Shown in pieces: positions 39,737 through 48,262 of a stretch of 51,971 nucleotides of DNA. The stretch lies in the NCBI GenBank assembly GCA_026713245.1, contig JAPOOU010000268.1, forward strand, positions 1 to 51,971. Direction: 5' to 3'. Positions within the stretch are counted from its first letter, which is position 1, and the number at the start of each line of letters is the position of its first letter. The notes under the pieces were generated by a model. That model ran no database searches, had not been told where the DNA came from, and saw only the letters and a list, made by a program, of their open reading frames with translations. Source of the DNA: Chloroflexota bacterium. GTDB lineage: Bacteria; Chloroflexota; Anaerolineae; Aggregatilineales; Phototrophicaceae. The translations under genes and the position numbers were made by a program.

Positions 39737-42415
39737 TCATGCGCCGTCCATGCCAGAGGGACCGCGGCGCATGAGCACGAGAAGCAGCAATAGCGCTGCG
39801 CCCCAAAGCAGGACGCCGCCGGCCAAGGCGACTCGCCAAAGATGCGGTTCAAAGGCGAAGACGACGCGGCTACCCCCAGCTGGCGCCTGCAATGCGCGAA
39901 ACATCACATTGGCCCGGAGTATCGGCGTTGGTTCGCCGTTGACGCTGGCTGTCCAGCCCGGGTAAAAGGCATCGCGCAAGATCAAGTAAGCCGGCGCGGA
40001 CGATTCGACCTGCAAGACCACCCGCGTATCATCATATTCGACGATGGTCACCTGTCCGGGTTGATCGACGGCGAGCAAGTCCAGATCGCCGTCTCCGTGA
40101 ATTACGTCCCAGTCGCCTTCGCCGATCAACCGCAAGGCTTCTTCCCGACCCTCCAGGCTGTCCGGCAGGATGCTCACTTGTGGCGCCAGGTAGGCGCGGG
40201 ATTCATTGGATCCATTGGACGGTACGCGGTAGACCTTGATTGCGCTGGAAAGGACGCGCTCGAAATCCGGTGGCTGGGCTTGAAGGAATATCCCCTTTTT
40301 GCCGCTGTAGGTGAAAGTGACCGCGAGAATACTGTGGTCGGATGCCAGAATGGACTCCAAACCGGAGCGATCGGCAACGGTTAGCAGCAGACCATTCTCA
40401 AGCTGGCTGGCGTCGTTCCTGCTCGGCAGCGGCTCGGCGTGCAGGACGCGCGCTTGATCGAAGGGATCTTCCGGCCAGGATATCCGCTCGACCGCCTGCC
40501 AGAAATCCGCCAATGCGGTGTCGTAAGCTATGTCGTCCTGCCATCTGTCGTAGACCTTGTCGACGATGAGATAGCGCGTATCGGTCATCTGCAGCCAGGG
40601 CAACTCGGGAATGCAGGCGCCGCTGCATTTTGGCAAAGCCATCCGTTCCCCAAGGCGGCCATCGACGGCGCGTGCCGCGCCTTCCGGCAACAGCCCGGAC
40701 GTGAATTGCGAATAGAAGACCGTCGGCGTGATGCCGCCCCCGAAACCGTCTATGGTGGGGATACCCCAGGTGAGCGCGAGATTCGGCATCAGCATCTCTT
40801 GCTTTTTGACCGCGTCCAGGGCGTGGAACTGCGACTTGAAGTCCATGCCGAGGCGGTCGTAGCGGGCGCGCAAGGCAGCGATATCGCCAGGATCGAAATA
40901 GATTTGACTGATGGACAGCGTCCGCCCCGGAGCGGTCTCTTCCGCCTGATACGCCAGCAATTGGCTGATCGTGAAGCGCTGGCCCAGATAGACTTCCGGT
41001 GGGCTAAGATCGTTGTAGGGCAAGTTCTGCGCCGCGAAAAGCAGCTCGGCGAATACCAGCGCCAAAGCCGCGTAGGGCAGCCAACGATGACGCAAGATCA
41101 GCAGCAAGAGCAAAAGTATAAGCGCCAGGATCCAAAGCGCCAGCGAGGCGTTGCTGATCGAGTCTCCCCCAAAGATAGCCCCGGGGTCCGGCCGCAGCAG
41201 GAATCGCGTCAGCAAGATGAGCGCGGCGATTATCAGTCCGACCATCATGACACCGCGACCTCCGCCTTGCTCCCGCTCGTTTGAAGATCCGCGATCAAGG
41301 GCCGAAAAACCAATGCCCGCCAGGATCGATATGCCCAAGGTGAATAAAGCCAGAAAACGCGCCGGCACGCGAAACAGGTTGAATAGCGGCAGTTCCGCCA
41401 ACAACAGAAAGAGTGGACTGGCGCGTCCCAAAGCCAGCAGCAAGCCGAGGAGCGCCAGGCCGATCCAGAGCCGGCGCAGCCCGGCGGGAATATGGCCGGC
41501 CGCGACGCCCCAAAGCGCCAATCCCAGCCCGATCACTCCCACGTAAGCGACATACTCGCCGAAGAGCTGCCCGTCGTAACTTGGCAACAGGGCGCGCCCA
41601 AGCAAATTAGGCGGCAAGGAGAAGGCGGTGACTTCTCCGGCGCTAAAGCCGCTGCCGCGGTTGGACATGCCGATCAACTCCAGGCTCGGCAGCAATTGCG
41701 GAATAGCCAGCAGCAGCGCCACCAGCGTGCAGGCCGCCAGGGTCACAAGCCGGCGGCCGATCTGCCAGGGACTTTCCCGCGCCGCTATGCCGAGGCCGAT
41801 GCCGTAAATGCCGAGGCCGATGCCGCTGATGAAGACGGTTTGCGTATGCCCGCAGAATATTTGCAGCGCCCAAGCCAGGGCAAACAACAGTCCGTTTCGC
41901 CAGGGCCGTCCGCGCGTCATTGTCCGATGATAGAGCGCGAAAAGAATGGGCAGCCATGCCAGTCCTTGATACTGGTTGATCTGCTCGACGTGCGCGCCGA
42001 GATAGCCGCTGAAGCTATAAACCAGCGCCGCCAACAGCGCCGGCATGACGCGCTTCTCGACGGCTTCGCGGTACAAATAAAAAACGCCCAGCCCAGCCAG
42101 GACGCTATGCAATAGGATACTGATCTTGATCGCTTGCGGCGCGCGGAAGGGCGCCGTCAGCCAGTTGAGCGGATAGTATGCGCCGAGCTGCGGATTGGCC
42201 AACAAAGGCAAGCCCATAAACAGGTCTGTCGTCCACAGGGGCAGTTCGCCGGCGCGGAAAGCGGCGTTGCGCGCGTCCCAATAGGGGTAGAAGTAATTAT
42301 AAGTATCGCCCCGAGCCAAGATGAGATCGCTGAAGGTCAAGTGCCGAAACAAGACCAGCGTCGAGCACGCGATGAACAATAGCGGCAGGAATCGCCGCAA
42401 CCGGCGCGCGCTCAT
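39737..42415 (-). CDS. YfhO-like / GT-C-type polytopic membrane protein
   Basis: The 892-aa protein has about 13 membrane helices in the first two thirds, starting FLPLLFIACSTLVLF. The lumenal loop RGDTYNYFYPYWDARNAAF includes the Asp and aromatic residues typical of YfhO and GT-C enzymes, followed by LPLWTTDLFMGLPLL. The last 200 residues are a soluble part with a PAYLILRDAFYPGWTASVNGEP motif as in YfhO. These proteins modify wall or lipid glycans. Its ATG overlaps the stop of the upstream glycosyltransferase (ATGA at 42412-42415). Confidence 0.88.
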   Translation of the reverse strand: MSARRLRRFLPLLFIACSTLVLFRHLTFSDLILARGDTYNYFYPYWDARNAAFRAGELPLWTTDLFMGLPLLANPQLGAYYPLNWLTAPFRAPQAIKISILLHSVLAGLGVFYLYREAVEKRVMPALLAALVYSFSGYLGAHVEQINQYQGLAWLPILFALYHRTMTRGRPWRNGLLFALAWALQIFCGHTQTVFISGIGLGIYGIGLGIAARESPWQIGRRLVTLAACTLVALLLAIPQLLPSLELIGMSNRGSGFSAGEVTAFSLPPNLLGRALLPSYDGQLFGEYVAYVGVIGLGLALWGVAAGHIPAGLRRLWIGLALLGLLLALGRASPLFLLLAELPLFNLFRVPARFLALFTLGISILAGIGFSALDRGSSNEREQGGGRGVMMVGLIIAALILLTRFLLRPDPGAIFGGDSISNASLALWILALILLLLLLILRHRWLPYAALALVFAELLFAAQNLPYNDLSPPEVYLGQRFTISQLLAYQAEETAPGRTLSISQIYFDPGDIAALRARYDRLGMDFKSQFHALDAVKKQEMLMPNLALTWGIPTIDGFGGGITPTVFYSQFTSGLLPEGAARAVDGRLGERMALPKCSGACIPELPWLQMTDTRYLIVDKVYDRWQDDIAYDTALADFWQAVERISWPEDPFDQARVLHAEPLPSRNDASQLENGLLLTVADRSGLESILASDHSILAVTFTYSGKKGIFLQAQPPDFERVLSSAIKVYRVPSNGSNESRAYLAPQVSILPDSLEGREEALRLIGEGDWDVIHGDGDLDLLAVDQPGQVTIVEYDDTRVVLQVESSAPAYLILRDAFYPGWTASVNGEPTPILRANVMFRALQAPAGGSRVVFAFEPHLWRVALAGGVLLWGAALLLLLVLMRRGPSGMDGA

Positions 42416-43389
42416 AGGCTGTCCTGTTGATTGCGCTGGTAAACCGACCACTCAGCGCTGCGCCACAGGCCGCGCGCAGCCAGGGCGAGGCGTATTCGGC
42501 GCTGCACGCGTCCCTGCCTGCGCTCGCGCTGGTACTGCCGCCAACGCTCCTGGGCGCCAGTTCCCCAAAGAAAATCTTCAATTTCGCCGGGAAGATGAAC
42601 GCCCCCGGTATTGCCCCAACTATGCCACGCGTCCTTTTGCGCCCGAGGATGAACAGGGCGCAGATGACGCCATTCGCCGCGACGCAGGAAGATGATATTG
42701 ACCTCGATGTCCTCGCGGTCGCCCCCGGTGTTGCTCAGGTTGTCGCCATGGATCAGAAAGTCGCCGCCGTTGCTCTGGCCGGCATGAAAGCGGGCATGAG
42801 CCAGAGCGCGACCGGCCCATTCCATATCGCCCGCTACGCGAAAAGCTTCGTCGAAAGGACCAACCCGCTGATAGAGCGCGCGACTCATCATGAAGAATGG
42901 ACCAAGGCCGTTGCCCCTCCCGAAACTGACGGGATCAAAAAGCCGCGCCACATCAAGGCGCTGCTCTTGCGGAAAGACGCCGAGGCGTCGTACAGCGCTG
43001 ACCTGCGTGAAAGGGAAATCGACCAGGTTCGTGCCGCCTTGCAGCGCGTGGATACCCTCGATAAATCCTTCAGTCGAACGAACATCATCGGCGTTCCAAA
43101 AGGCGATATAAGGTGTCTGCGACGCGGCGACGCCGCGATTCCAGGAGGCATACAGCGACTCGCGGCTTACGTAAACCGGCGTCATGCGCCCATAGTAGTT
43201 AGCGTTGATTTCGCGCGTCAGCAAATTGATCTGAGTTCGCTCATAATCCGAGGCGTCGTTGGCAATCGGCAAATAGTGAACCGAGACGCCAGCTTCGCTG
43301 ACTTGTTTGGCAAAGCCGAATACAGCCGCCGTGAACGAGGACAAATGCGGCTCGCAACGATAGAGGGAAGAGATCAGGGCGACGGACAT
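42412..43389 (-). CDS. family 2-like glycosyltransferase
   Basis: The 325-aa protein begins VALISSLYRCEPHLSSFTAAV and contains SLYASWNRGVAASQTPYIAFWNADDVRS, with the typical DxD-like ADD, then FFMMSRALYQRVGPFDEAFRVAGDMEWAGRA. This is the GT-A layout of family 2 enzymes, which transfer a sugar from a nucleotide sugar. Translational coupling to the YfhO-like gene suggests that the two build or modify one glycan. The best ribosome site, AGGAA, is about eleven bases upstream. Confidence 0.85.
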   Translation of the reverse strand: MSVALISSLYRCEPHLSSFTAAVFGFAKQVSEAGVSVHYLPIANDASDYERTQINLLTREINANYYGRMTPVYVSRESLYASWNRGVAASQTPYIAFWNADDVRSTEGFIEGIHALQGGTNLVDFPFTQVSAVRRLGVFPQEQRLDVARLFDPVSFGRGNGLGPFFMMSRALYQRVGPFDEAFRVAGDMEWAGRALAHARFHAGQSNGGDFLIHGDNLSNTGGDREDIEVNIIFLRRGEWRHLRPVHPRAQKDAWHSWGNTGGVHLPGEIEDFLWGTGAQERWRQYQRERRQGRVQRRIRLALAARGLWRSAEWSVYQRNQQDSL

Positions 43390-43588
43390 CGATTGGGCAT
43401 TTCCTGATGGTCTTGACCACTTTATCAGATTACAGGCTGTCAAGAAATTCAAGTGTTGCCATGCTTGCGACAGATGAATCTTGTCAGGATTCTTTCTTGC
43501 GGAGTGGAATAGACCTTTCCGCGTTGAGCGATCATGCCCAGTTGCCCCGCTTCTCGCGGCAAGGCGTCGCGTATGACCAAGCCTTGGC

Positions 43589-44146
43589 TCATCCCTGGCC
43601 GAGCACCTGATCCGTTGTCAAAACGGTGGCGAATTCCTGATGCAGTTGCGCCAGGGCAAGATCGTGGACCACGTCTGATGGATAGTGGCTGCCGTCGAAG
43701 CCTCGTTTTTCATGCGCCGCCGTGGCGTCCGCCACCACGACCGTCTCATATCCCAGATCGCCCGCCATGCGCGCGGTGGTCGATACGCAATGGTCGGTGG
43801 TCAAGCCGACGATGACCAGCGACTGAATCATTGCCCGCTCCAGCCGTTCGCGCAGATCAGTGCCGACGAAGGCGTTGTTGACCTTTTTAGGAATCACCGG
43901 TTCGCGGCCCCGCGGCGCTACGATGGCTTTGATGGCATTGCCCGGCAATTCCGGCCGCAGCGGAGAATCACGTTCGGTCGACATGTGCTGGATGTGGAAA
44001 ACCGGACGTCCTTGGCGGCGCCACTCAGTCAGTAGTCTCGCCATGTTGGCTTCGGCATCGGCATTGTTGCGCTCTCCCAAACGCGGATCGTCCAGTCCCT
44101 CTTGCACGTCGATGATGATCAGCGCTGGAGCATTGCCTGCTGTCAT
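43589..44146 (-). CDS. isochorismatase-family (cysteine) hydrolase
   Basis: The 185-aa protein has the catalytic triad positions: Asp in ALIIIDVQEG, Lys in VIPKKVNNAF and Cys in GLTTDHCVSTTARMAGDLG. This pattern is shared with nicotinamidases and isochorismatases that lack an isochorismate ligand site, so amide hydrolysis of a small cyclic compound is likely. AGGAGG lies six bases before the ATG at 44146. It reads away from the endonuclease gene. Confidence 0.92.
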   Translation of the reverse strand: MTAGNAPALIIIDVQEGLDDPRLGERNNADAEANMARLLTEWRRQGRPVFHIQHMSTERDSPLRPELPGNAIKAIVAPRGREPVIPKKVNNAFVGTDLRERLERAMIQSLVIVGLTTDHCVSTTARMAGDLGYETVVVADATAAHEKRGFDGSHYPSDVVHDLALAQLHQEFATVLTTDQVLGQG

Positions 44147-44270
44147 GGGTCCCCTCCTTTTGCGACAATCGTAATCGGTCAACGGCGCTAAGTTTAGGGT
44201 CTTTCTGGGCTGTCGATTCTCAGTAGATCCAATTTAGAAATGCGACTTTCGCTAGAGCAACGATCAGTAG

Positions 44271-44291
44271 GGGCGACATACCATGTCGCCC
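44271..44291. repeat. 9-bp GGGCGA hairpin
   Basis: GGGCGACAT, ACC, ATGTCGCCC. Same geometry as at 22292-22312 but inner bases CAT/ATG instead of CTC/GAG. Confidence 0.75.
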
Positions 44292-44544
44292 GAAACCACG
44301 AGTCGCGGCGGCAGCGAAGGCTCGGTTTTTTGCGCGACTTGCTTACACTTACTCCTGTTCCCATTGTCATGTACGCATAACCGCTTCTTTCATCTCTTTT
44401 CTAATAAACCTCCTAGCTCGTGCAAGGAAAGCCCTTGATACTGTGTGTAAGCGCGACATTCAAGCGGATGATTCGCCGCCGGCGAGCGACTGCGGTCGCC
44501 CCGACGAGCCGATTGCAACGCTCAATTTAGGCTAGGGATTCATG

Positions 44545-44562
44545 TCATGGCCATGATATAAT
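44545..44562 (+). promoter_or_regulatory. extended -10 with overlapping palindrome
   Basis: TCATGGCCATGA (44545-44556) is a perfect 12-base palindrome. Its last bases form the TG of TGA-TATAAT (TATAAT at 44557-44562), 32 bases before the ATG at 44595. A protein at the palindrome would block the promoter. Confidence 0.5.
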
Positions 44563-44594
44563 GCTGCGGAAATCGCGATGAAGCGGTGGAGACC

Positions 44595-45542
44595 ATGCTT
44601 CAGATTGTATCCTTCAATATCGGCGGCGCCCGTGGTATGCGGCCCGCGCCTCATGACCACGAACAGTTGGCGCAGGACGCCATCAGCACCCTCAAACAGG
44701 TGATCAATCCGAGACAACCGACGGTGATCGCGCTGCAAGAGAGCGGCCTGGCCATCGTCGACGGGATCCAACGGAATGTGGGCAGCAGCATGGCGCGGCA
44801 TTTAGGCGAAGATTATGTGGACGCATTCGCCGCCGAAGTCACCATGTGCGATCACCCGCATCCAAACTTGTGGGACCGGCCTGCCTTTCGTCGCATGACG
44901 CAAGCCGCCGAAGGCAACGCCATCGTGACCAATCTGCCGATCGCCGAGTGGTCATGGGGCAGTTATCCGAGCCACAACCATTGTGGCATGGCAGGCTCCT
45001 GGGCGCGCCACACTTGCATAAGCCGCGCGTCGCTGTACAGCAGCGGCAACCGCGATACGCAGCCACGCAACCTGATGGTCGCTTCCTTGAATTACCGCGG
45101 CATCCCACTCTATTTTCTCAATACCCACCTCGGCGTCCTGATCGGCGAAGATCGCCGCGACCCGACCTTCGAGCGCTCGCGCACGGCATCGCATATGCGT
45201 CAGGCGCAGGCGCGGGAGATCTTGCTTGTTGTGGACGAACTGAAATGTGCGGACCGGACGAACGAACAGCCCGAGCGCGCGATCTTGCTGGCCGGGGATT
45301 TTAACGCCCAGCCCGCCGCGCCGGAGATGGAAATGCTGCAGCGCCATTTTCGTTTATTGACGCCGGAGAACGAGCGTAAGGAACTTTGGACACATCACAG
45401 TCATCGCATCCTGGTCGATCATATTCTGCTGCACGATCCCGCCGATCAGTTCGAAGTGATTTCCTGCCATATTCAGAGTAAGATCCCCTTCGACGATTTG
45501 ACTGACCATCGTCCCACGGTTGGCATCTTCGCCCAGGCATAA
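44595..45542 (+). CDS. endonuclease/exonuclease/phosphatase-family protein
   Basis: The 315-aa protein has the EEP layout: IVSFNIGGARG, VIALQESG (metal Glu), YFLNTHLGVL, LLAGDFNAQPAAPE (Asp, Asn), and the final VDHILL and DHRPTVGIF (catalytic His). These are DNase I-like or phosphodiesterase enzymes. No signal peptide is seen. A GTG at 44586 is in frame, but the ATG at 44595 gives the standard start with GGAG three bases before it. Confidence 0.9.
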   Translation: MLQIVSFNIGGARGMRPAPHDHEQLAQDAISTLKQVINPRQPTVIALQESGLAIVDGIQRNVGSSMARHLGEDYVDAFAAEVTMCDHPHPNLWDRPAFRRMTQAAEGNAIVTNLPIAEWSWGSYPSHNHCGMAGSWARHTCISRASLYSSGNRDTQPRNLMVASLNYRGIPLYFLNTHLGVLIGEDRRDPTFERSRTASHMRQAQAREILLVVDELKCADRTNEQPERAILLAGDFNAQPAAPEMEMLQRHFRLLTPENERKELWTHHSHRILVDHILLHDPADQFEVISCHIQSKIPFDDLTDHRPTVGIFAQA

Positions 45543-45654
45543 TCCGCCGGAACCCCTATTAAACGCCCGCCCAAAACGCCATCTACAATCGTCTCATTAT
45601 CGGTCGGGGCGACTCAGTAAGTGCACGTAAGTATTGAGAATCATCCACACGGAA

Positions 45655-45690
45655 GCACTGTAGCCGCTCGGCGGCAGCCCAAACTTGCCA
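45655..45690 (+). repeat. dispersed repeat, truncated copy
   Basis: GCACTGTAGCCGCTCGGCGG followed by CAGCCC. The 50 bases before it match those before the copy at 46659 (GTAAGTGCA, GAGAATCA, GCACTG), so the repeat family includes a further upstream block. The downstream stems are missing. Confidence 0.65.
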
Positions 45691-45713
45691 ATCAAGCGTC
45701 GAGGGGCTTTCAT

Positions 45714-46400
45714 TCATTCATTTGATTGCGAGAGTCTCTCGTTCGCCCGCTTCTGGCGCTGGACTTTGTTGCGCCTGTTGAGATGCTTGTGCATCTCGAG
45801 GAAATAATCGAGCGTCTTCTGCTGCGCGCCGTCGTCCGCGGCGTAGGCTGCCGCGTCCTGCTGGAGGCGCTGCCGCGTCGCCTCGTATATGAACAAAGCT
45901 GCCGTAACCGACACATTCATACTCTGCGCGATGCCCCGCATGGGAATTGTCACAACGCGATCGGCGTATTGCAGCGCCCTATCGGAAAGTCCTTCCTTCT
46001 CGTTGCCGAGCAAAAGGGCGAGTTTCGGCTGGCTGAGATCGGCCCCGAAAATAGATTCCGCATTTGGATCAAGCGCGGTGGCGACGATATGCCATCCTTC
46101 CTCTTTCAGGGTTCGCAAGGCGTTTTCGCTGCCGTGATGCACGCGAAAGCTGAGCCATTTATTGGTCGCGGTCGAACTGTTCTTGCCCACTTCTTTGGGG
46201 TCAAACTCGGGATGCGTATCGAAGATGATATTGATCTCTTGAATGCCAAAGGCATCGCAACTGCGGCTTATAGCGCCAAGATTATGGGGATCAAACACAT
46301 CTTCAATCACCACTGTCAGGCCAGCCTGCCTCTGGGCGGCGACGACTTTGAGTTTCTTCATGCGCGTATCGGTCGGCATCGTTAATGCGCGAGGCGGCAT
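45714..46400 (-). CDS. SpoU/TrmH-type RNA 2'-O-methyltransferase
   Basis: The 228-aa protein has the three SPOUT motifs: VFDPHNLGAISRSCDAFG, LALLLGNEKEGLS and IPMRGIAQSMNVSVTAALFIYEA. This combination and length fit TrmH (guanosine-18 2'-O-methylation of tRNA) or close relatives. A Lys/Arg/Gln-rich C-terminal tail is added. Two nearby ATGs (46400 and 46379) are possible starts; neither has a clear ribosome site. It uses S-adenosylmethionine. Confidence 0.9.
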   Translation of the reverse strand: MPPRALTMPTDTRMKKLKVVAAQRQAGLTVVIEDVFDPHNLGAISRSCDAFGIQEINIIFDTHPEFDPKEVGKNSSTATNKWLSFRVHHGSENALRTLKEEGWHIVATALDPNAESIFGADLSQPKLALLLGNEKEGLSDRALQYADRVVTIPMRGIAQSMNVSVTAALFIYEATRQRLQQDAAAYAADDGAQQKTLDYFLEMHKHLNRRNKVQRQKRANERLSQSNE

Positions 46401-46654
46401 CTCAATTTACGGAGCGAACAGGCGGCGCAATTCGAGTGCAAATCCGGGCAGGACATCTTCGCGTCATCGTTCGATCGCGCTGTCATCGCATTTCAGACGA
46501 TCATAACATAGTTTGCGGGCGATGTCGCGGCTGGCCCTCGCCCGGCAAGGCAATCGCATCATAATGAATATGTGAAACTATGAACAATCTCAATTATTAA
46601 TCTGACTACAGAGGTAAGTGCAAGTTAAGTAGTGAGAATCAAGAAAAGTGACGC

Positions 46655-46804
46655 ACTGTAGCCGCTCGGCGGCAGCGATAAGGTCTGCCGCGCTCACGCA
46701 AAATCGTAAGCCTTCTCGTCGCTAGAGCGACGCGGTTTACGTAAACAGGGGCGTTTGACGGTCGGTGTCGGCGGGCTGTGTCTACGCGCCCCGGCGAAAC
46801 GCCC
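46655..46804 (+). repeat. dispersed structured repeat, long copy
   Basis: TAGCCGCTCGGCGGCAGCG, GTCTGCCGCGCTCACG, CAAAATCGTAAGCCTTCTC, GTCGCTAGAGCGAC and TTTACGTAAACAGG follow the best copy closely. The hairpin GGGCGTTT (46749-46756) pairs with AAACGCCC (46797-46804), here with a loop of 40 bases. Confidence 0.75.
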
Positions 46805-46827
46805 GCTATATACGTTCGTCCTATGGT

Positions 46828-46860
46828 CTTTCTCTGTGCTCTCTGTGCCCTCTGTAGTCT
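46828..46860. repeat. CTCTGTG-type periodic motif
   Basis: CTCTGTGCT, CTCTGTGCC, CTCTGTAG, three near-perfect units. Inverted copy at 32876-32902, a looser relative at 587-618. Confidence 0.5.
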
Positions 46861-46965
46861 GATTTCGTCGCGCGACTAACTTGGTCATGCTCCTGTGGTG
46901 AAAATATTATGATGCGATTGCCCCGCCTCTCCCGCGCAAGCATCGGCGGAGCCGCTGATTCGATA

Positions 46966-46974
46966 TGTTATAAT
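46966..46974 (+). promoter_or_regulatory. extended -10 promoter of the phosphofructokinase gene
   Basis: TG-T-TATAAT (TATAAT at 46969-46974), 33 bases before the ATG. No good -35 is seen, which an extended -10 can tolerate. Confidence 0.55.
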
Positions 46975-47007
46975 GCGGACAAAGAGAACTACAAAAAAGG
47001 TGTTCTT

Positions 47008-48183
47008 ATGATTGGCGAAACAATTGGCGTACTCACCGCCGGTGGAGACAGCCCGGGCTTGAACGCGGCGATCCGCGGCATCGGCAAAGTCGCGATCGAA
47101 CGGCATGGCATGCGCGTAGTTGGTTTTCGCGACGGCTTCCGCGGCTTGATGCAAAATCGCGTCGAATGGCTGGGTCCGGAGCAGTTGAGTGGTATTCTCA
47201 CCTTGGGCGGCACCATCTTGGGCACAAGCCGCGACAAACCGCACAAGATGCCCATTGGCGGGAAAACCCTCAACATGATGGATGTCATGGTCGAGAATTA
47301 TCGCAAGCACGATCTGGCGGCCTTGGTCTGCCTGGGCGGCGGCGGCACTGCCAAGAACGCCTGGCGCCTGGCGCAAGAGGGCCTCAATGTGGTCTGCTTG
47401 CCCAAGACAATCGACAATGATGTCAGTGGCACCGATGTCACCTTCGGCTTTGATACGGCTTTGAATATCGCCTCGGAAGCGATAGATCGCTTGCATTCCA
47501 CCGCGCACAGCCATCACCGCATCATCGTCTGCGAGATCATGGGACATAATACCGGCTGGCTGGCCCTCGGCGCGGGATTGGCGGGGGGCGCGGATGTGAT
47601 CCTGATCCCCGAGATTCCCTTCAACATCGAGGTAATCGCCGAGTCAATCCGCGGGCGCAGCCGCGGCGGCAAGCGCTTTAGCATCGTCGCCGTCTCGGAA
47701 GGCGCGATGACGCAAAGGATAGGCAACAAACTGCTCGACGCCCGCGCCCGCATCGAAAAAGCCGAAGCCGATATGAAGAAATACGCTGAAAACAAGGACA
47801 AGTACAAAGCGGCGAGAAAGCGGCGCCGCGCGGCAAGAGCGGAAGCCGAAGCGCTGGAAAAGGAACGCAGCGGCGGTACCTTGCTGTTGACGAACGAACT
47901 GGAAAAACGAACCGGGCTGGAATCGCGCGTGACCATTCTCGGTCATGTGCAGCGCGGGGGCGTGCCGTCGCCGGCCGATCGCCTGCTGGCGACGCGTCTG
48001 GGCACGGCCGCGTCCAATTTCATCGCCAAGGGCGAATCGAATATTTTGGTTGGCGTCTGCGGCGATCAAGTACGAGCCGTGCCGCTGGCGGACGTCGTCG
48101 GCAAGCGCAAGAACGTGCCGCTGGATCACCCCTGGTTGCGGACGGCGCGCGATCTGGACATCTGCCTGGGCGACGCGGTTTGA
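47008..48183 (+). CDS. pfkA: 6-phosphofructokinase with helical insert
   Basis: The 391-aa enzyme phosphorylates fructose 6-phosphate in glycolysis. It has [27 protein letters not shown] (nucleotide site), [21 protein letters not shown] (active site), [14 protein letters not shown] and [22 protein letters not shown]. The donor-site residues, Gly at the ATP/PPi-discriminating position and Lys in PKTIDND, resemble the group III enzymes that use ATP; the first Gly of the GGGG run replaces the usual acidic residue. Between residues about 245 and 290 lies a Lys/Glu/Ala-rich helical insert ([21 protein letters not shown]...), not found in standard PfkA. AAAGG lies seven bases before the ATG. Confidence 0.93.
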   Translation: MIGETIGVLTAGGDSPGLNAAIRGIGKVAIERHGMRVVGFRDGFRGLMQNRVEWLGPEQLSGILTLGGTILGTSRDKPHKMPIGGKTLNMMDVMVENYRKHDLAALVCLGGGGTAKNAWRLAQEGLNVVCLPKTIDNDVSGTDVTFGFDTALNIASEAIDRLHSTAHSHHRIIVCEIMGHNTGWLALGAGLAGGADVILIPEIPFNIEVIAESIRGRSRGGKRFSIVAVSEGAMTQRIGNKLLDARARIEKAEADMKKYAENKDKYKAARKRRRAARAEAEALEKERSGGTLLLTNELEKRTGLESRVTILGHVQRGGVPSPADRLLATRLGTAASNFIAKGESNILVGVCGDQVRAVPLADVVGKRKNVPLDHPWLRTARDLDICLGDAV

Positions 48184-48208
48184 GCACGCGCGATTGGATT
48201 ACGAACTT

Positions 48209-48237
48209 TTGCCATTTGGTCTTCATGACAATACAAT
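48209..48237 (+). promoter_or_regulatory. sigma-70-like promoter of the restriction-modification genes
   Basis: TTGCCA (48209-48214, 5 of 6), 17 bases, TACAAT (48232-48237, 5 of 6). Transcription would begin about 20 bases before the methyltransferase ATG at 48263. Confidence 0.75.
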
Positions 48238-48262
48238 TGTTCTATTAAATGGCAACGTACCG

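Larger units (their letters stand above)
44147..44594. other. 448-base intergenic gap with repeat hairpins
   Basis: No gene is seen. It holds GGGCGACAT (44271-44279) with ATGTCGCCC (44283-44291), a weak repeat fragment near 44306-44345 (CGGCGGCAGCG), and the promoter of the next gene. The rest is featureless. Confidence 0.6.
46401..47007. other. 607-base intergenic gap
   Basis: No gene is seen. It holds a possible minus-strand promoter near 46500 (TG-T-TATGAT), the repeat copy at 46655-46804, the periodic CTCTGTG motif at 46828-46858, and the -10 of the phosphofructokinase gene. Confidence 0.6.

Noticed and set aside
42427..43407. 326-aa plus-strand frame
   Set aside because: Fully opposite to the glycosyltransferase, which has clear motifs; the plus-strand translation has none.
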